A stretch of 64,000 nt of DNA from Mesorhizobium sp. ES1-4. GTDB taxonomy: Bacteria; Pseudomonadota; Alphaproteobacteria; Rhizobiales; Rhizobiaceae. Numbering within the stretch: position 1 is the stretch's first letter; every line of letters begins with the position of its first letter. Below the pieces are notes generated by a model. The model had not been told where the DNA came from and made no database searches. It was given only the letters and a program-made list of their open reading frames with translations. Position numbers and translations under genes: made by a program. Of this stretch, positions 51,607-61,481 are shown piece after piece. The stretch is from the NCBI RefSeq assembly GCF_020164745.1, contig NZ_JAIUGV010000003.1:186001-250000 (forward strand). The letters run 5' to 3'.

Positions 51607-53010
51607 CTAATGCCCGAAGGCCAGCGATGGCGCGATGCGGTCGCGGCGCAGCCATCGCGCCAGCAGCAGAGCCGCCACCACGGCCAGCCCCGACGACAGG
51701 CCCATCCAGATGCCGACGCCGTGGAAGCCGAAATGGAAGGCGAGCAGCACGCCGAGCGGCAGGCCCACGCCCCAATAGCCGATGGCGGCATAGATCATCG
51801 GCACCTTGGTGTCGTGCAAGCCGCGCAGCATGCCGGCAGCAACCGCCTGCGCGCCATCGAAGACCTGGAACAGGGCGGCAAACAGAAGGAACGACACGGC
51901 AAGCGCGATCACCCTGGCATTGGCGGGATTGCCGAGGTCGATGAAGGCGCCGATCAGGAGATGCGGCCAAAGCACCATCACCAGCCCCATCAGCGCCATG
52001 AACGAAACGCCGATGACAAAGGCGGTCCAACCGGCGCGCGACACGCCTTCGGGGTTGCCGGCGCCATGCGCGAGCCCGACGCGCACCGTCACCGCCTGAT
52101 TGAGGCCGAGCGGCACCATGAAGGAGATCGAGGCGATCTGGATGGCGATGGCGTGTGCGGCCAGCGAATCGGCGTCGATCAGGCCCATCAGCAGCGCTGC
52201 CGCATTGAAGATCGTCACCTCGAAGGCCAGGATGCCGGCAATCGGCAGGCCGAGCCGCAGCAGGCCCTTGAAGCGCGGCCAGTCGGACCGCCAGAAGCGG
52301 CCGAACAGATGGTAGCGCCGGAATTTCTTCTCCAGCATCACCACGACAGCCATGCCGACGAACATCAGCGTGCTGGACAGCGAGGTGGCAAGGCCCGAGC
52401 CGGCGATGCCCATGGCCGGAACCCCGAGATTGCCGAACATGAACAGCCAGTTGAAGAAGGCGTTGCAGGCGACGGCGACGAAAACGATGATCAGTGCCCA
52501 GCCCGGCCGCTCCAGCGCCGAGATGAACGAACGCAGCACGATGTAGAAGTAGAACGGCAGCACCGCCCATTCCAGCCAGCGCAGATAGATGCCGGCCTGA
52601 TGCGCCAGCGCGGGTTCCTGGCCCATGGCCAGCAGGATGGCCTCGCCATGCCACAGCACGAGCCAGATCGGAATCGAGATCAGGATCGCCAGCCAAAAGC
52701 CCTGGCGCACGGTGCGGCGCAGATCACGCACCGAATGACGGCGGCGGCCAAGCTCGGTGGCCATCATAGGCGAGGTCGCCAGCATCAGGCCGAGGCCGAA
52801 GATCAGCGGCATGAAATAGAGGTTGGCACCCAGCGCGCCGCTGGCCAGCGTGTTCGCGCCGAGACGTCCCATCATCATGACGTCCGTGGCCGTCATCGCC
52901 GTCTGGCCGAGATTGGTCAGCACCATCGGCCAGGCCAGCGCCAGTGTCGCCCTGATTTCCTGACGCCAAAGACTTTCCGGCGCGCGAGCACCGGCTTCGA
53001 TCGCAGACAT
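51607..53010 (-). CDS. MATE family efflux transporter (NorM-like)
   Basis: A 467 aa exporter with twelve membrane helices, driven by sodium or protons. Two homologous halves are visible, each beginning with a long helix pair. Conserved points include LAWPMVLTNLGQTAMTATDV at helix 1, MGRLGANTLASGALGANLYF at helix 2 and PLGLNQAVTVRVGLAHGAGN at helix 7-8. Drugs, dyes or plant metabolites are typical substrates. The AraC regulator at 53246 is divergent, but it more likely serves the polyol operon on its other side. Confidence 0.92.
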   Translation of the reverse strand: MSAIEAGARAPESLWRQEIRATLALAWPMVLTNLGQTAMTATDVMMMGRLGANTLASGALGANLYFMPLIFGLGLMLATSPMMATELGRRRHSVRDLRRTVRQGFWLAILISIPIWLVLWHGEAILLAMGQEPALAHQAGIYLRWLEWAVLPFYFYIVLRSFISALERPGWALIIVFVAVACNAFFNWLFMFGNLGVPAMGIAGSGLATSLSSTLMFVGMAVVVMLEKKFRRYHLFGRFWRSDWPRFKGLLRLGLPIAGILAFEVTIFNAAALLMGLIDADSLAAHAIAIQIASISFMVPLGLNQAVTVRVGLAHGAGNPEGVSRAGWTAFVIGVSFMALMGLVMVLWPHLLIGAFIDLGNPANARVIALAVSFLLFAALFQVFDGAQAVAAGMLRGLHDTKVPMIYAAIGYWGVGLPLGVLLAFHFGFHGVGIWMGLSSGLAVVAALLLARWLRRDRIAPSLAFGH

Positions 53011-53245
53011 TGTCCTGCTCTTTCAAGGTCGCGGCGCGTCGGCAGAGAGCCGGAAGCCGCATTGCAACGGCACAACATGGCACCGTTTGCGTCGTCTATT
53101 GAACCAAGTGCGACATGATGGCAAGGGAGGAGGCGACGGAACAGATTGAGCCAGCGCATTGCGCGGGAGCTTCCGCCTCGTTCCCTTGCCGGCCAGGGAC
53201 TGCTACGGATCGGAGCTCGGCAACCGGCGAGTTGGGGGACGCAGG

Positions 53246-54163
53246 ATGGCGTTCAGACGCAGAAAGAACCCGGCCGCGATCCCGCGCACGGCGCCTTCCT
53301 TCGAGCATATCGTCACCCAGGCCAGTGACAGTTTCCTGTGGCGCCTCGACGACTATCCTTGGGAGCGCAACGTCTGGAACTTCCACCCGGAATACGAAAT
53401 CCACCTGTTGCGGAAATCTTCCGGCGTGGTCCTGGTCGGCGACCATATCGGCGAATTCGGGCCGGGCTACCTCACCATCGTCGGTGGCGGCCTGCCGCAT
53501 GACTGGGTCACCGCGGTGCAGCCCGGCGAGTTGATCGAGGGCCGCGACATCGTGCTGCAATTCGATCCCGAGCGGCTGCGTGGATCGGCTGACATGCTGC
53601 CCGAACTGCGCGAACTGGAGCCGTTCCTGGAACGCTCGCTGCGCGGCATCGTCTTCCATGGCCGGGCGGCTCTCGATGGAGCAGCACTCATGGAGCGGAT
53701 GGGCACGGTGCAGGGATTGGCCCGGTTCTGCCTGTTCCTCGAACTGGTGGATCTCCTGGCCCGGACCGAAGAGTACGAGCTGTTGTCATCGCCGGATTTC
53801 CAGCCGGTTCTCGACGCCGCCTCGCTCGACATCATCCAGCGCACGCTGACCTATCTGTTCCAGCATTTCGCCGAAGACCTGAAGCTGTCCGATGTGGCTG
53901 AACTGGCCGGCATGAGCGAAAGCACCTTCTCGCGCTTCTTCCAGAAGAACACCGGCAATTCCTTCAGCGACCATCTTGCCAAGCTCAGGCTGTGGCAGGC
54001 GTGCAAGCTCCTGGCCGACACCGATGTCCCGATCACCGACATCTGTTTCCAGGTCGGCTACATGAACATCTCCAACTTCAACCGCGCCTTCCTGCGCAAG
54101 CACAAGATGACGCCGTCATCCTATCGCAAGCTGTCGCGGCAGCGTCTGGCGATGCGCGCATAG
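53246..54163 (+). CDS. AraC family transcriptional regulator (MtlR-like)
   Basis: A 305 aa regulator. Residues about 30-110 form a cupin-like sensor (HPEYEIHLLRKSSGVVL and GPGYLTIVGGGLPHDWV). The C-terminal 100 residues hold two helix-turn-helix motifs, DVAELAGMSESTFSRFFQ and ITDICFQVGYMNISNFNRAF. The sensor resembles the AraC-type activators of mannitol and polyol operons in pseudomonads. It lies just upstream of the polyol transport operon on the same strand, which it probably activates. The start at 53246 fits the domain layout; earlier residues in the frame are not conserved-looking. Confidence 0.88.
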   Translation: MAFRRRKNPAAIPRTAPSFEHIVTQASDSFLWRLDDYPWERNVWNFHPEYEIHLLRKSSGVVLVGDHIGEFGPGYLTIVGGGLPHDWVTAVQPGELIEGRDIVLQFDPERLRGSADMLPELRELEPFLERSLRGIVFHGRAALDGAALMERMGTVQGLARFCLFLELVDLLARTEEYELLSSPDFQPVLDAASLDIIQRTLTYLFQHFAEDLKLSDVAELAGMSESTFSRFFQKNTGNSFSDHLAKLRLWQACKLLADTDVPITDICFQVGYMNISNFNRAFLRKHKMTPSSYRKLSRQRLAMRA

Positions 54164-54403
54164 CCCACCCTGAAACACCGTTTTGCACCGGATCGATACT
54201 CGTGTGACAGGCTCCCCATGGGGATGCCGGTTTTCGCGCTGCACAATGCATAAAAGTACAGGTCTGCTGCAACGGGGCTTCTAGCTTGGCCCGTCGCAAC
54301 TGCGCATTTTGGCGGTGGGTGGCATGTCGTTCGGGCGATGGTGAGGATCGCGTAACCCGAAGATTTGCGCCTCCCGCGACGTATTCCTGGAGGAGAAAAG
54401 ATC

Positions 54404-55675
54404 ATGAAACCAGTTCGGCTCGCTGCCAGCCTTGGCGCAGCTTTCGTGCTTTCCGCAACCGTTTCAACCATTGCCCTGGCGCAGGCGCCGGTCTGCTCGG
54501 CGCCGGTCAAGGTGCTGGCGCAGCCACGCGACGGCCTGACGCTTCTCGAGGACTCGAAGGCCGAGTTCGAGAAGCTCTCCGGCGCAAGCTTCAAGATCGA
54601 CTATCTGAACGAGAACGACCGGCGGGCCAAGTCGCGCGCCGACGCCTCCACGGTCGGCAACTACAACGTCTACTATGTCGATGAAGCGAATGTGGCGCTT
54701 TTCGCCTCGTCGAAGTGGATCGTGCCGCTGACCGATTACTATCCGGCGGACTATGACTATGCCGACTTCGATCCCGGCCGCCAGAAGGTCGCCACCTATG
54801 AAGGCAAGGTCTGGTTCGCGCCGCTGACCGGCGGCGGCGACCTGATGGTCTACCGCAAGGACGTGCTGGAGGCCGCCGGCATCCAGCCGCCCAAGACGCT
54901 GGACGAGCTGATCGCCGACGTGCCGAAGCTGACCAATCCCGACAAGGGCATGTATGGCATAGCGCTGCGCGGCGCGCGCGGTTCGGGCGCCAATGTCTGG
55001 CGCTGGATGCCGTTCTTCAGGGCCTATGGCGGCCAGTGGTTCGACGGCGACAAGCCGGCCTTCAACTCGGACGCCGCGGTCAAGGCAACCGAGACCTATC
55101 TCAAGCTGTTCAAGGATTCCGCACCGGGAACGCAGACCGGCAGCTGGGATGAATCGACCGGCGCCTTCCTGTCTGGCCAGGTCGCCATCCTGGTCGAATC
55201 GACGCCGCTTTCGGGCATGGCGGTCGACCCGAAGACCTCGCAAGTGGTCGGCAAGATCGGCTTTCTGCCGCCGCCCTCGCCGCTTCCCGGCGGCGGCTAC
55301 GGGCATGGCCTCGCCATCGCGGCGAAAGCCAATGCCGACGACGCTTCGAAGAAATGCGCCGGCCTGTTCATCGCCTGGGCAACATCGAAGGAAAACGAGA
55401 AGCGCCGGCTCGACGCCCACCAGTTCGGCGAGCTGAACCGCACGAGCATCCTGTCCAGCAAGGAATTCGCCGATATCTACGGGGCCGATCTCGGCCAGGC
55501 GCTTGCCGCGACCGGCAAGGTTACGGCGGTAAACTTCTGGCAGGATCCGCGCTGGCCTGATCTCGGCGACCGCTGGGGCATCATCCTCGAGGAACTGATT
55601 GCCGGCACACGCACCGACGTAAAGGGCAGCCTCAACGAGCTCGAGGCCTATGCCAATGAGCTGGTGAAGAAATAG
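54404..55675 (+). CDS. Sugar/polyol ABC transporter substrate-binding protein
   Basis: A 423 aa family-1 extracellular binding protein with a signal peptide of about 27 residues (cleavage near TIALAQA). A strong GGAGGAGAAAAG precedes the ATG at 54404. The mature chain has KVWFAPLTGGGDLMVYRKDV and GAFLSGQVAILVEST typical of MalE/SmoE-like proteins. With two permeases, a dehydrogenase and an ATPase downstream, it is the sensor of a polyol import system. A long hairpin follows its stop. Confidence 0.92.
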   Translation: MKPVRLAASLGAAFVLSATVSTIALAQAPVCSAPVKVLAQPRDGLTLLEDSKAEFEKLSGASFKIDYLNENDRRAKSRADASTVGNYNVYYVDEANVALFASSKWIVPLTDYYPADYDYADFDPGRQKVATYEGKVWFAPLTGGGDLMVYRKDVLEAAGIQPPKTLDELIADVPKLTNPDKGMYGIALRGARGSGANVWRWMPFFRAYGGQWFDGDKPAFNSDAAVKATETYLKLFKDSAPGTQTGSWDESTGAFLSGQVAILVESTPLSGMAVDPKTSQVVGKIGFLPPPSPLPGGGYGHGLAIAAKANADDASKKCAGLFIAWATSKENEKRRLDAHQFGELNRTSILSSKEFADIYGADLGQALAATGKVTAVNFWQDPRWPDLGDRWGIILEELIAGTRTDVKGSLNELEAYANELVKK

Positions 55676-55746
55676 GCCCTCCCTCTTGCGGCGCACGGTC
55701 CACGGCGTTCCTGGGAATGCCGGGACCTGTGCGTCGCAGGAGGGGC
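55676..55746 (+). terminator. Long imperfect hairpin after the polyol-binding-protein gene
   Basis: Bases about 55676-55711 pair with 55713-55746 over roughly 30 positions with a few bulges, including GGTCC with GGACC and GCGGCGCAC with GTGCGTCGC. It begins directly after the stop codon and sits 70 bases before the first permease. Such structures between malE-like and malF-like genes stabilise the upstream message and keep the binding protein in excess. Confidence 0.6.
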
Positions 55747-55815
55747 TTGCCTTTCCCCAGCACGCGACGGGTTCCGTCATGCCCCGACATCAGAACCACA
55801 GCAAGGCCTGAGACA

Positions 55816-56682
55816 ATGCCTCGACGTTCATCCCTACCGGTCGCCTTTGTCGCGCCGACGCTGGTCATTCTGCTGATCCTGTCGATGGTACCGACGCTCT
55901 ATGCGATCGTGATCGCCTTGCAGAACCGCGAGCTGAGTTCAACGGCCTATTCCTGGGTCTGGTTCTCGAATTTTGTCGATCTGTTCTCGGACCGCCGCTT
56001 CGTCAACGCCGTGTGGGTGTCGGTGAAGTGGGAGGTCGTCACCGTCGTCGCCACGATGGTCGTCGCGATCGGGCTCGGCGTGCTGATGTTCGAGGTCGCC
56101 GCGCCGCGCCTGCGCAACCTCTACTGCCTGTTGTTCATTGTTCCGGTGCTGCTGCCGCGCGTTTCGGCCGCCTTCGTGTGGAAGTTCGCCTATCACCCGC
56201 TCTATGGTATCGCCACCTATCCCTACCGGTTGCTGACCGGCGGGCTGATCTTCGACCCGCTTTCCAAACCCTCGACGGCGCTGTTCGCGGTCGCTTCGGT
56301 CGATGTCTGGCAGTGGGGCCTGTTCTTCGCCGTCATCGTGCTGAAGCTCTTGGAGACCTTGCCGCCGCAGCCTATCGAGGCGGCACTGCTCGACCACGCC
56401 AAGCGCTGGCAGATCCACGCCTATGTGACCTTGCCGATGCTCAAGGCGCCGCTGATCAGCCTGATGTTCGTCAAGATGATAGAGTCGCTGCGCTCTTTCG
56501 ACCTGATCTATGTGATGACCCGCGGCGGTCCGGGCGTGGCGACCGAAACGCTCGACATGTACGCCTTCTCGCAAGGCTTCATCGAATCCGGCAAGGTCTC
56601 CTACGCCTCGGCGATGGCCGTGCTGATGATGATCGCCACCGTCATTACCTTCACCATGTTATGGAAACGGGTGCAGGCATGA
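55816..56682 (+). CDS. Sugar/polyol ABC transporter permease 1
   Basis: A 288 aa MalF/UgpA-type permease with six membrane helices. The N-terminal LPVAFVAPTLVILLILSMVP is helix 1, and the EAA loop reads IEAALLDHAKRWQIHAYVTLPM near residue 205. The start at 55816 fits the family; the earlier residues in frame belong to the hairpin region. The stop overlaps permease 2 (ATGA). Confidence 0.9.
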   Translation: MPRRSSLPVAFVAPTLVILLILSMVPTLYAIVIALQNRELSSTAYSWVWFSNFVDLFSDRRFVNAVWVSVKWEVVTVVATMVVAIGLGVLMFEVAAPRLRNLYCLLFIVPVLLPRVSAAFVWKFAYHPLYGIATYPYRLLTGGLIFDPLSKPSTALFAVASVDVWQWGLFFAVIVLKLLETLPPQPIEAALLDHAKRWQIHAYVTLPMLKAPLISLMFVKMIESLRSFDLIYVMTRGGPGVATETLDMYAFSQGFIESGKVSYASAMAVLMMIATVITFTMLWKRVQA

Positions 56683-57491
56683 GACCCGGCCGCATCGTCG
56701 CCAAGGCCGTCCTGGCCTTCGCCGGCTTCATCGCCGTGTTCCCGCTGGTATGGACGGCGCTCAATTCGCTGAAGAACAGCGTCGATATCATCACCCGTGT
56801 GCCGCGCGTGATGTTCACGCCGACGCTTGCCAACATCAGCTACATCCTTGGCCGCGACAGCGTCATCACCGGCCTCTACAATTCGGTCATCGCTTGCGGC
56901 ACAGCCGTGCTGATCGGCGTCGTGCTTGGCCTGCCCGCGGCTTACGCGGTGGCGCGCTATCCCAACCGCTGGGCCGGCGACATTCAGTTCTTCGTGTTGT
57001 CGCTGCGTTTCCTGCCGCCGGTCGCCGTGGCCATCCCGCTGATGGTGATCTGGCTGCAGCTCGGCCTCTACGACACTTTGCCGGCGCTGATCGTCACCTA
57101 CTCGCTGCTCACCATCTCGGTGATCATGTGGCTTGCCATTCCCGCCTTCCAGGGCGTGCCGAAGGAGATAGAGGAAGCCGCCTTCGTCGACGGCTATGGC
57201 GCCTACGCCGTGTTTTGGAAGATCGCGCTGCCGGTCGCGGCGCGCTCGCTGATCGGCGCCGTCGCCTTCAGCTTCGTGCTGGTCTGGAACGAGTTCCTGA
57301 TCGCGCTGATGCTATCGAGTTCCAACGCCAAGACCTTGCCCATCGTCGCCTCCGAACTCTCCCAGCAAGGCATGAACGTGCCGTGGGGCATCCTCAACGC
57401 CTCGGTCGTGCTCCTGTCGCTGCCGCCGCTGCTGTTTCTCGGCGTGCTCAGCGGCTTCCTGAATTCCGTTTTCCGGCAAAAGAAGAATTGA
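56679..57491 (+). CDS. Sugar/polyol ABC transporter permease 2
   Basis: A 270 aa MalG/UgpE-type permease with six membrane helices. The segment [20 protein letters not shown] and the EAA loop [20 protein letters not shown] before ALPVAARSL are present. The ATG at 56679 overlaps the stop of permease 1 by 4 bases. The much longer open frame upstream is a shadow of permease 1. It precedes the dehydrogenase by 16 bases. Confidence 0.9.
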   Translation: MRPGRIVAKAVLAFAGFIAVFPLVWTALNSLKNSVDIITRVPRVMFTPTLANISYILGRDSVITGLYNSVIACGTAVLIGVVLGLPAAYAVARYPNRWAGDIQFFVLSLRFLPPVAVAIPLMVIWLQLGLYDTLPALIVTYSLLTISVIMWLAIPAFQGVPKEIEEAAFVDGYGAYAVFWKIALPVAARSLIGAVAFSFVLVWNEFLIALMLSSSNAKTLPIVASELSQQGMNVPWGILNASVVLLSLPPLLFLGVLSGFLNSVFRQKKN

Positions 57492-57507
57492 AGTGAGGCT
57501 TACCGCG

Positions 57508-58554
57508 ATGCGAGCACTGGTGCTTGAGAAAAAAGGCGAACTGTCGCTGCGCGAGATCGCGTTGCCGCTCGATGTAGGACCCGACGATGTCAGGATCGCC
57601 ATCCACACGGTCGGAGTCTGCGGCAGCGACGTTCACTACTACACGCACGGCGCCATCGGCAGCTATGTCGTGCGGGCGCCGATGGTGCTCGGCCACGAGG
57701 CTGCGGGCATGATCGTCGAGGTTGGCGCCAATGTCACGAGCCTGAAGGTCGGCGACCGCGTCTGCATGGAGCCGGGCGTGCCGAACCTGTCGTCGCGGGC
57801 GACAAAGCTCGGCATCTACAATGTCGACCCCGACGTCACTTTCTGGGCGACACCGCCGGTGCATGGCATTCTTGCCCCCTATGCCGTGCACCCGGCCGCC
57901 TTCACCTACCGGCTGCCGGACAATGTTTCCTTCGCCGAGGGCGCGATGGTCGAGCCCTTCGCCATCGGTATGCAGGCGGCCAGCCGTGCCCGGATCGTTC
58001 CGGGCGATGTCGCCGTCGTCGTCGGCTGCGGCCCGATTGGCATCATGATCGCGCTTGCAGCCCTTGCCGGCGGGTGTTCGAAAGTGCTGATTTCAGATTT
58101 TTCCGCGCCCAAGCTGAAGATCGCCGCGCAATATGCCGGCATCGTGCCGGTCGATGTCGGCCAGCAATCACTGGTCGATGCGGTCGCGGCCGCGACCGAC
58201 AATTGGGGCGCCGACATCGTCTTCGAGGCGAGCGGCAGCCCCAAGGCTTTCGCCGATCTGTTCGACGTCGTGCGGCCAGGCGGCGCGGTCGTGCTTGTCG
58301 GGCTGCCGGTGGAGCCGGTGGCCGTCAACGTGCCGGCAGCCATCTCGAAGGAAGTCCGCATCGAAACCGTGTTCCGCTATGCCAATATCTTCGACCGCGC
58401 CCTGCAGCTGATCGCCTCCGGCAAGGTCGACCTCAAGCCGCTGATCACCGGGACCTATGATTTCGCCGACAGCATCCAGGCATTCGAACGGGCGGCCGAA
58501 GGCAACCCGCGGGACGTCAAGTTGCAGATCCTGCTTACCGGTGAAAGGGGCTGA
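57508..58554 (+). CDS. Zinc-dependent polyol dehydrogenase, MDR family (xylitol/sorbitol-DH-like)
   Basis: A 348 aa NAD(P)-dependent medium-chain dehydrogenase. Catalytic zinc ligands are visible: Cys in [11 protein letters not shown], His-Glu in LGHEAAG, and Glu in VEPFAIG. The Rossmann motif [11 protein letters not shown] is intact. The loop that normally carries four structural-zinc cysteines reads [19 protein letters not shown] and has no cysteine. Within a polyol transport operon, it should oxidise the imported polyol to a ketose, plausibly ribitol, xylitol or sorbitol. ATG at 57508 has GAGG upstream; a GTG at 57493 is possible. Confidence 0.88.
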   Translation: MRALVLEKKGELSLREIALPLDVGPDDVRIAIHTVGVCGSDVHYYTHGAIGSYVVRAPMVLGHEAAGMIVEVGANVTSLKVGDRVCMEPGVPNLSSRATKLGIYNVDPDVTFWATPPVHGILAPYAVHPAAFTYRLPDNVSFAEGAMVEPFAIGMQAASRARIVPGDVAVVVGCGPIGIMIALAALAGGCSKVLISDFSAPKLKIAAQYAGIVPVDVGQQSLVDAVAAATDNWGADIVFEASGSPKAFADLFDVVRPGGAVVLVGLPVEPVAVNVPAAISKEVRIETVFRYANIFDRALQLIASGKVDLKPLITGTYDFADSIQAFERAAEGNPRDVKLQILLTGERG

Positions 58555-58556
58555 CC

Positions 58557-59642
58557 ATGTCCGCGATCGTTTGCTCCCATGTCGACAAGGCGTATGGCGC
58601 CACCACGGTGATTCGCGATCTCAATCTCTCCATCGAGGAGCACGAATTCGTCGTGTTCCTCGGCCCGTCCGGCTGCGGCAAGTCGACCTTGCTCAGGATG
58701 CTGGCGGGGTTGGAGGACATCAGCGGCGGCGAGGTCTCGATCGGCGGCAAGGTGGTCAACGACCTCGACCCGGGCGACCGCGGTATCGCCATGGTGTTCC
58801 AGAACTACGCACTCTACCCGCACATGACGATCTTCGACAACATCGCCTTCGGCCTGCGGCGCCAGAAGGTGCCGGCACCCGAGATCCGCAAGCGGGTTGA
58901 AGCGGTGTCCAGGACGCTGGGGCTGGAACCCTATCTCGGCCGCAAGCCGGCCGCGCTCTCCGGCGGCCAGCAGCAGCGCGTGGCGATCGCCCGGGCCATG
59001 ATCAAGACGCCCAAGGTGTTCCTGTTCGACGAGCCATTGTCCAATCTCGACGCCAAACTGCGCAACCATATGCGCATCGAGATCGCGCGGCTGCACCAGT
59101 CGCTGAAGACCACTACCGTCTATGTCACCCATGACCAGCTGGAGGCGATGACGCTCGCCGACCGCATCGTGCTGCTCAAGGACGGCATCATCGAGCAGAT
59201 CGGCTCGCCGGCCGTGATCTATGAGCACCCGGCCAATCTGTTCGTCGCCGGATTCATCGGCACGCCGAACATGAATTTCGTCGACGTGGCCGTGGGACGC
59301 AAGGATGACCGCTGGAGCCTGACCGGCGCCGGCACGGTGTTCTCCATCGACGGCTCCCGCTTCGGCCTGCGCGGCGTATCGCGCGCGGTGCTCGGCATTC
59401 GTCCGCCCGACTTGAAGACGGCCGGGGCCGGGGCCACCGGCATATTGCAAGGCACCGCCGATCTCATCGAATTCCACGGCAATGACGCTCTGGTGACATT
59501 CGGCTCCGGCGGCAAGGAGATCAGCGCACTGGTTCCGGCGCGCGAATGCCCGGTGCTGCACGCCGCTGTGCGCTATACGTTCGATGAGGACGCGATCCAC
59601 CTGTTCGATGCGATGTCAGGCGCGTCCCTGCGCAAGCAATAG
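58557..59642 (+). CDS. Sugar ABC transporter ATP-binding protein (MalK/UgpC type)
   Basis: A 361 aa ATPase that energises the polyol importer. Walker [10 protein letters not shown], signature ALSGGQQQR, Walker [17 protein letters not shown] and the H-loop [14 protein letters not shown] are intact. Residues about 240-360 form the regulatory TOBE-like domain (for example [11 protein letters not shown]). It begins two bases after the dehydrogenase stop and ends the plus-strand operon. Confidence 0.93.
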   Translation: MSAIVCSHVDKAYGATTVIRDLNLSIEEHEFVVFLGPSGCGKSTLLRMLAGLEDISGGEVSIGGKVVNDLDPGDRGIAMVFQNYALYPHMTIFDNIAFGLRRQKVPAPEIRKRVEAVSRTLGLEPYLGRKPAALSGGQQQRVAIARAMIKTPKVFLFDEPLSNLDAKLRNHMRIEIARLHQSLKTTTVYVTHDQLEAMTLADRIVLLKDGIIEQIGSPAVIYEHPANLFVAGFIGTPNMNFVDVAVGRKDDRWSLTGAGTVFSIDGSRFGLRGVSRAVLGIRPPDLKTAGAGATGILQGTADLIEFHGNDALVTFGSGGKEISALVPARECPVLHAAVRYTFDEDAIHLFDAMSGASLRKQ

Positions 59643-59665
59643 CGTGCGACGCTGCACTTGGGCTT

Positions 59666-61252
59666 TCAGTGGATCGCGTCGAGCACCTGCCGCTGCCGGT
59701 GCATTTCCAGGAAAATCCGGTAGTCGCGGTCGAAACGGGCGCCGGCGGCCGGATTGGCGGCGCGTGTCTTGCCGCCCTGCCGCATGGCAAGGCAGGCAGC
59801 GTTGAGATCGGGGAAAAGCCCGGCGGCGGTCGCCGCCACCATGCCGGTCCCGAGCAGCACCGCTTCGTCGGCGAGCGGCTCGACCACCGTGCAGCCGGTG
59901 GCGTCGGCGTAGAGCTCCATCAAGAGCGGGTTCTTGGTGTGGCCGCCGGTGACGTGCAGCGTGTCGATCAGATAGCCGTTCTCGTTCAACGCCTCCAGCA
60001 CATGGCGCACGCCGAGCGCTATGCCGACGGCGGTGCGCCAGTAGAGCTTGCACAGGCTGTCGAAAGAGGCATCCAGCGTCAGCCCGCTGACCACCCCCAC
60101 GGCATGAGGGTCGGCGAGCGGCGAGCGGTTCCCGTGGAAATCAGGCAGCACATGCAACCGGCCGGCAAGGCTCTCGCCCTCGGCGGCGCGCAGTTCGGCG
60201 ACGCGCCCGGCGATCCTGGCATGCATGGCGGCATTCGGCTCGCCGCCGGCGCCGTGCCAGCGGATGATGTGGTCGAGCAGCGCCCCGGTCGCCGACTGGC
60301 CGCCTTCCGACAGCCACAGCTTCGGCAGCGCGGCGCCGTAATAAGGGCCCCAGACACCGGCGAAAGGCTGCGGGTTGGGCGACATCGCCATGACGCAACT
60401 CGACGTACCGGCGATCAGCGCCAGATGGCGGCCGATATCCTCTTCGTCGCCGGCAAAACCGCCGAGCACGCCAAGCGCCCCGGCATAGGCATCGATGACG
60501 CCAGCGCCGACGCGGCAGTTTTCAGTCAGGCCGAGTTCCGCCGCTGCCTGCGCCGTCAACAAACCTATATGGGCGCCGACCGGACTGGCCCGCTCCGGCA
60601 GATTGCCGTGGTCAAAAAGATCTTCAAGCCCGACAATTTCGAAGAAATCGCGTTGCCATGCGGGTTCCCGGTGCGCCAGGTAGGTCCATTTGGCCGTCAG
60701 CGTGCATTGCGAGCGCGCCAGCGAGCCGGTCGCCTGCCAGGTCAGGTAATCGGTCAGATCGAATAGATAGCCGGCTTCATTCCAGGTGTCGCGCAGATTG
60801 CGCTTCAGCCACATCAGTTTCGGCGTCGCCATTTCGGGCGACATGACGCCGCCGATATAGTTGAGCACTTCGTGCCCGCTCGCCGTGCATTCGTCGGCCT
60901 CGGAAATGGCGCGATGATCGAGCCAGACAATGGTGTCCCAGCGCTTGTCGCCGGTGGTCGACACACTGAGCTGGCCGCCATGCCTGTCACGCACGACCAG
61001 TGAACAGGTGGCGTCGAACGAGATGCCGGCAATATCCTCGGCGGCGACGCTGGCCTTTTCCCGCGCGGCACGCACGGCGGCGCAGACAGCGGACCAGATA
61101 TCGCGTGAATCATGCTCGGCATGATCCGGCTTCGGCTGATTCATGGCAATCGGCCGCTCGGCACGGCCGAGTAAGGCGCCACTGGCGTCGAGAATGCCCG
61201 CGCGGGCGCTCCCGGTGCCGACATCGACCGCGCAGACAAACTGTTTCGTCAA
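59666..61252 (-). CDS. FGGY-family pentulose kinase (D-ribulokinase-like)
   Basis: A 528 aa carbohydrate kinase. The N-terminal phosphate motif DVGTGSARAGILDASG and the second-domain AGVIDAYAGALGVLGG and HVTGGHTKNPLLMELYAD segments are clear. The SFDATCSLVV region and overall length match the pentulose-kinase group that includes D-ribulokinases. It is convergent with the polyol transport operon and would phosphorylate the ketose made by the MDR dehydrogenase; ribitol to D-ribulose to ribulose 5-phosphate is the simplest reading. Its ATG overlaps the stop of the HAD remnant upstream by 4 bases. Confidence 0.9.
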   Translation of the reverse strand: MTKQFVCAVDVGTGSARAGILDASGALLGRAERPIAMNQPKPDHAEHDSRDIWSAVCAAVRAAREKASVAAEDIAGISFDATCSLVVRDRHGGQLSVSTTGDKRWDTIVWLDHRAISEADECTASGHEVLNYIGGVMSPEMATPKLMWLKRNLRDTWNEAGYLFDLTDYLTWQATGSLARSQCTLTAKWTYLAHREPAWQRDFFEIVGLEDLFDHGNLPERASPVGAHIGLLTAQAAAELGLTENCRVGAGVIDAYAGALGVLGGFAGDEEDIGRHLALIAGTSSCVMAMSPNPQPFAGVWGPYYGAALPKLWLSEGGQSATGALLDHIIRWHGAGGEPNAAMHARIAGRVAELRAAEGESLAGRLHVLPDFHGNRSPLADPHAVGVVSGLTLDASFDSLCKLYWRTAVGIALGVRHVLEALNENGYLIDTLHVTGGHTKNPLLMELYADATGCTVVEPLADEAVLLGTGMVAATAAGLFPDLNAACLAMRQGGKTRAANPAAGARFDRDYRIFLEMHRQRQVLDAIH

Positions 61253-61473
61253 GATGCTCTAACTCTCGCTCCCAGGCCTGCAATCAGATCGGGCAATCGC
61301 AGCATGTCAGCGACTATAAAGTCAGGTTCGGTCGACGCAAGCCGCGCTTTCAATCCGGGACCATCGGCGTGCGCGACGCCGGTGAAGGCAAGGACGCGCA
61401 TGGCGGTCAGGCGCTGATCTCCGGGCCGAAGTCGTGGCCCGGCAGGTAAATGAGGGGCGGTGCTGACGCCCAA
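61249..61473 (-). pseudogene. C-terminal remnant of a HAD-type phosphatase gene
   Basis: The last 50 codons of this frame (61401-61249) read like the end of a HAD phosphatase: AMRVLAFTGVAHADGPG, then EPDFIVADMLRLPDLIAGL, which matches the usual final strand and helix. The catalytic Asp motifs and most of the domain are missing; upstream comes the stop of the FAH gene within 10 bases. The remnant stop overlaps the kinase ATG by 4 bases, so a full HAD gene was probably once coupled to the kinase. A deletion joining this operon to the sugar-acid genes explains it best. A short functional peptide is less likely. Confidence 0.6.
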
Positions 61474-61481
61474 TCTCGCGC

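Noticed and set aside
51592..53118. 508-codon open frame on the plus strand opposite the MATE gene
   Set aside because: Its His/Gln/Arg-rich product is the typical shadow of a membrane-protein gene, and it has no ribosome site.
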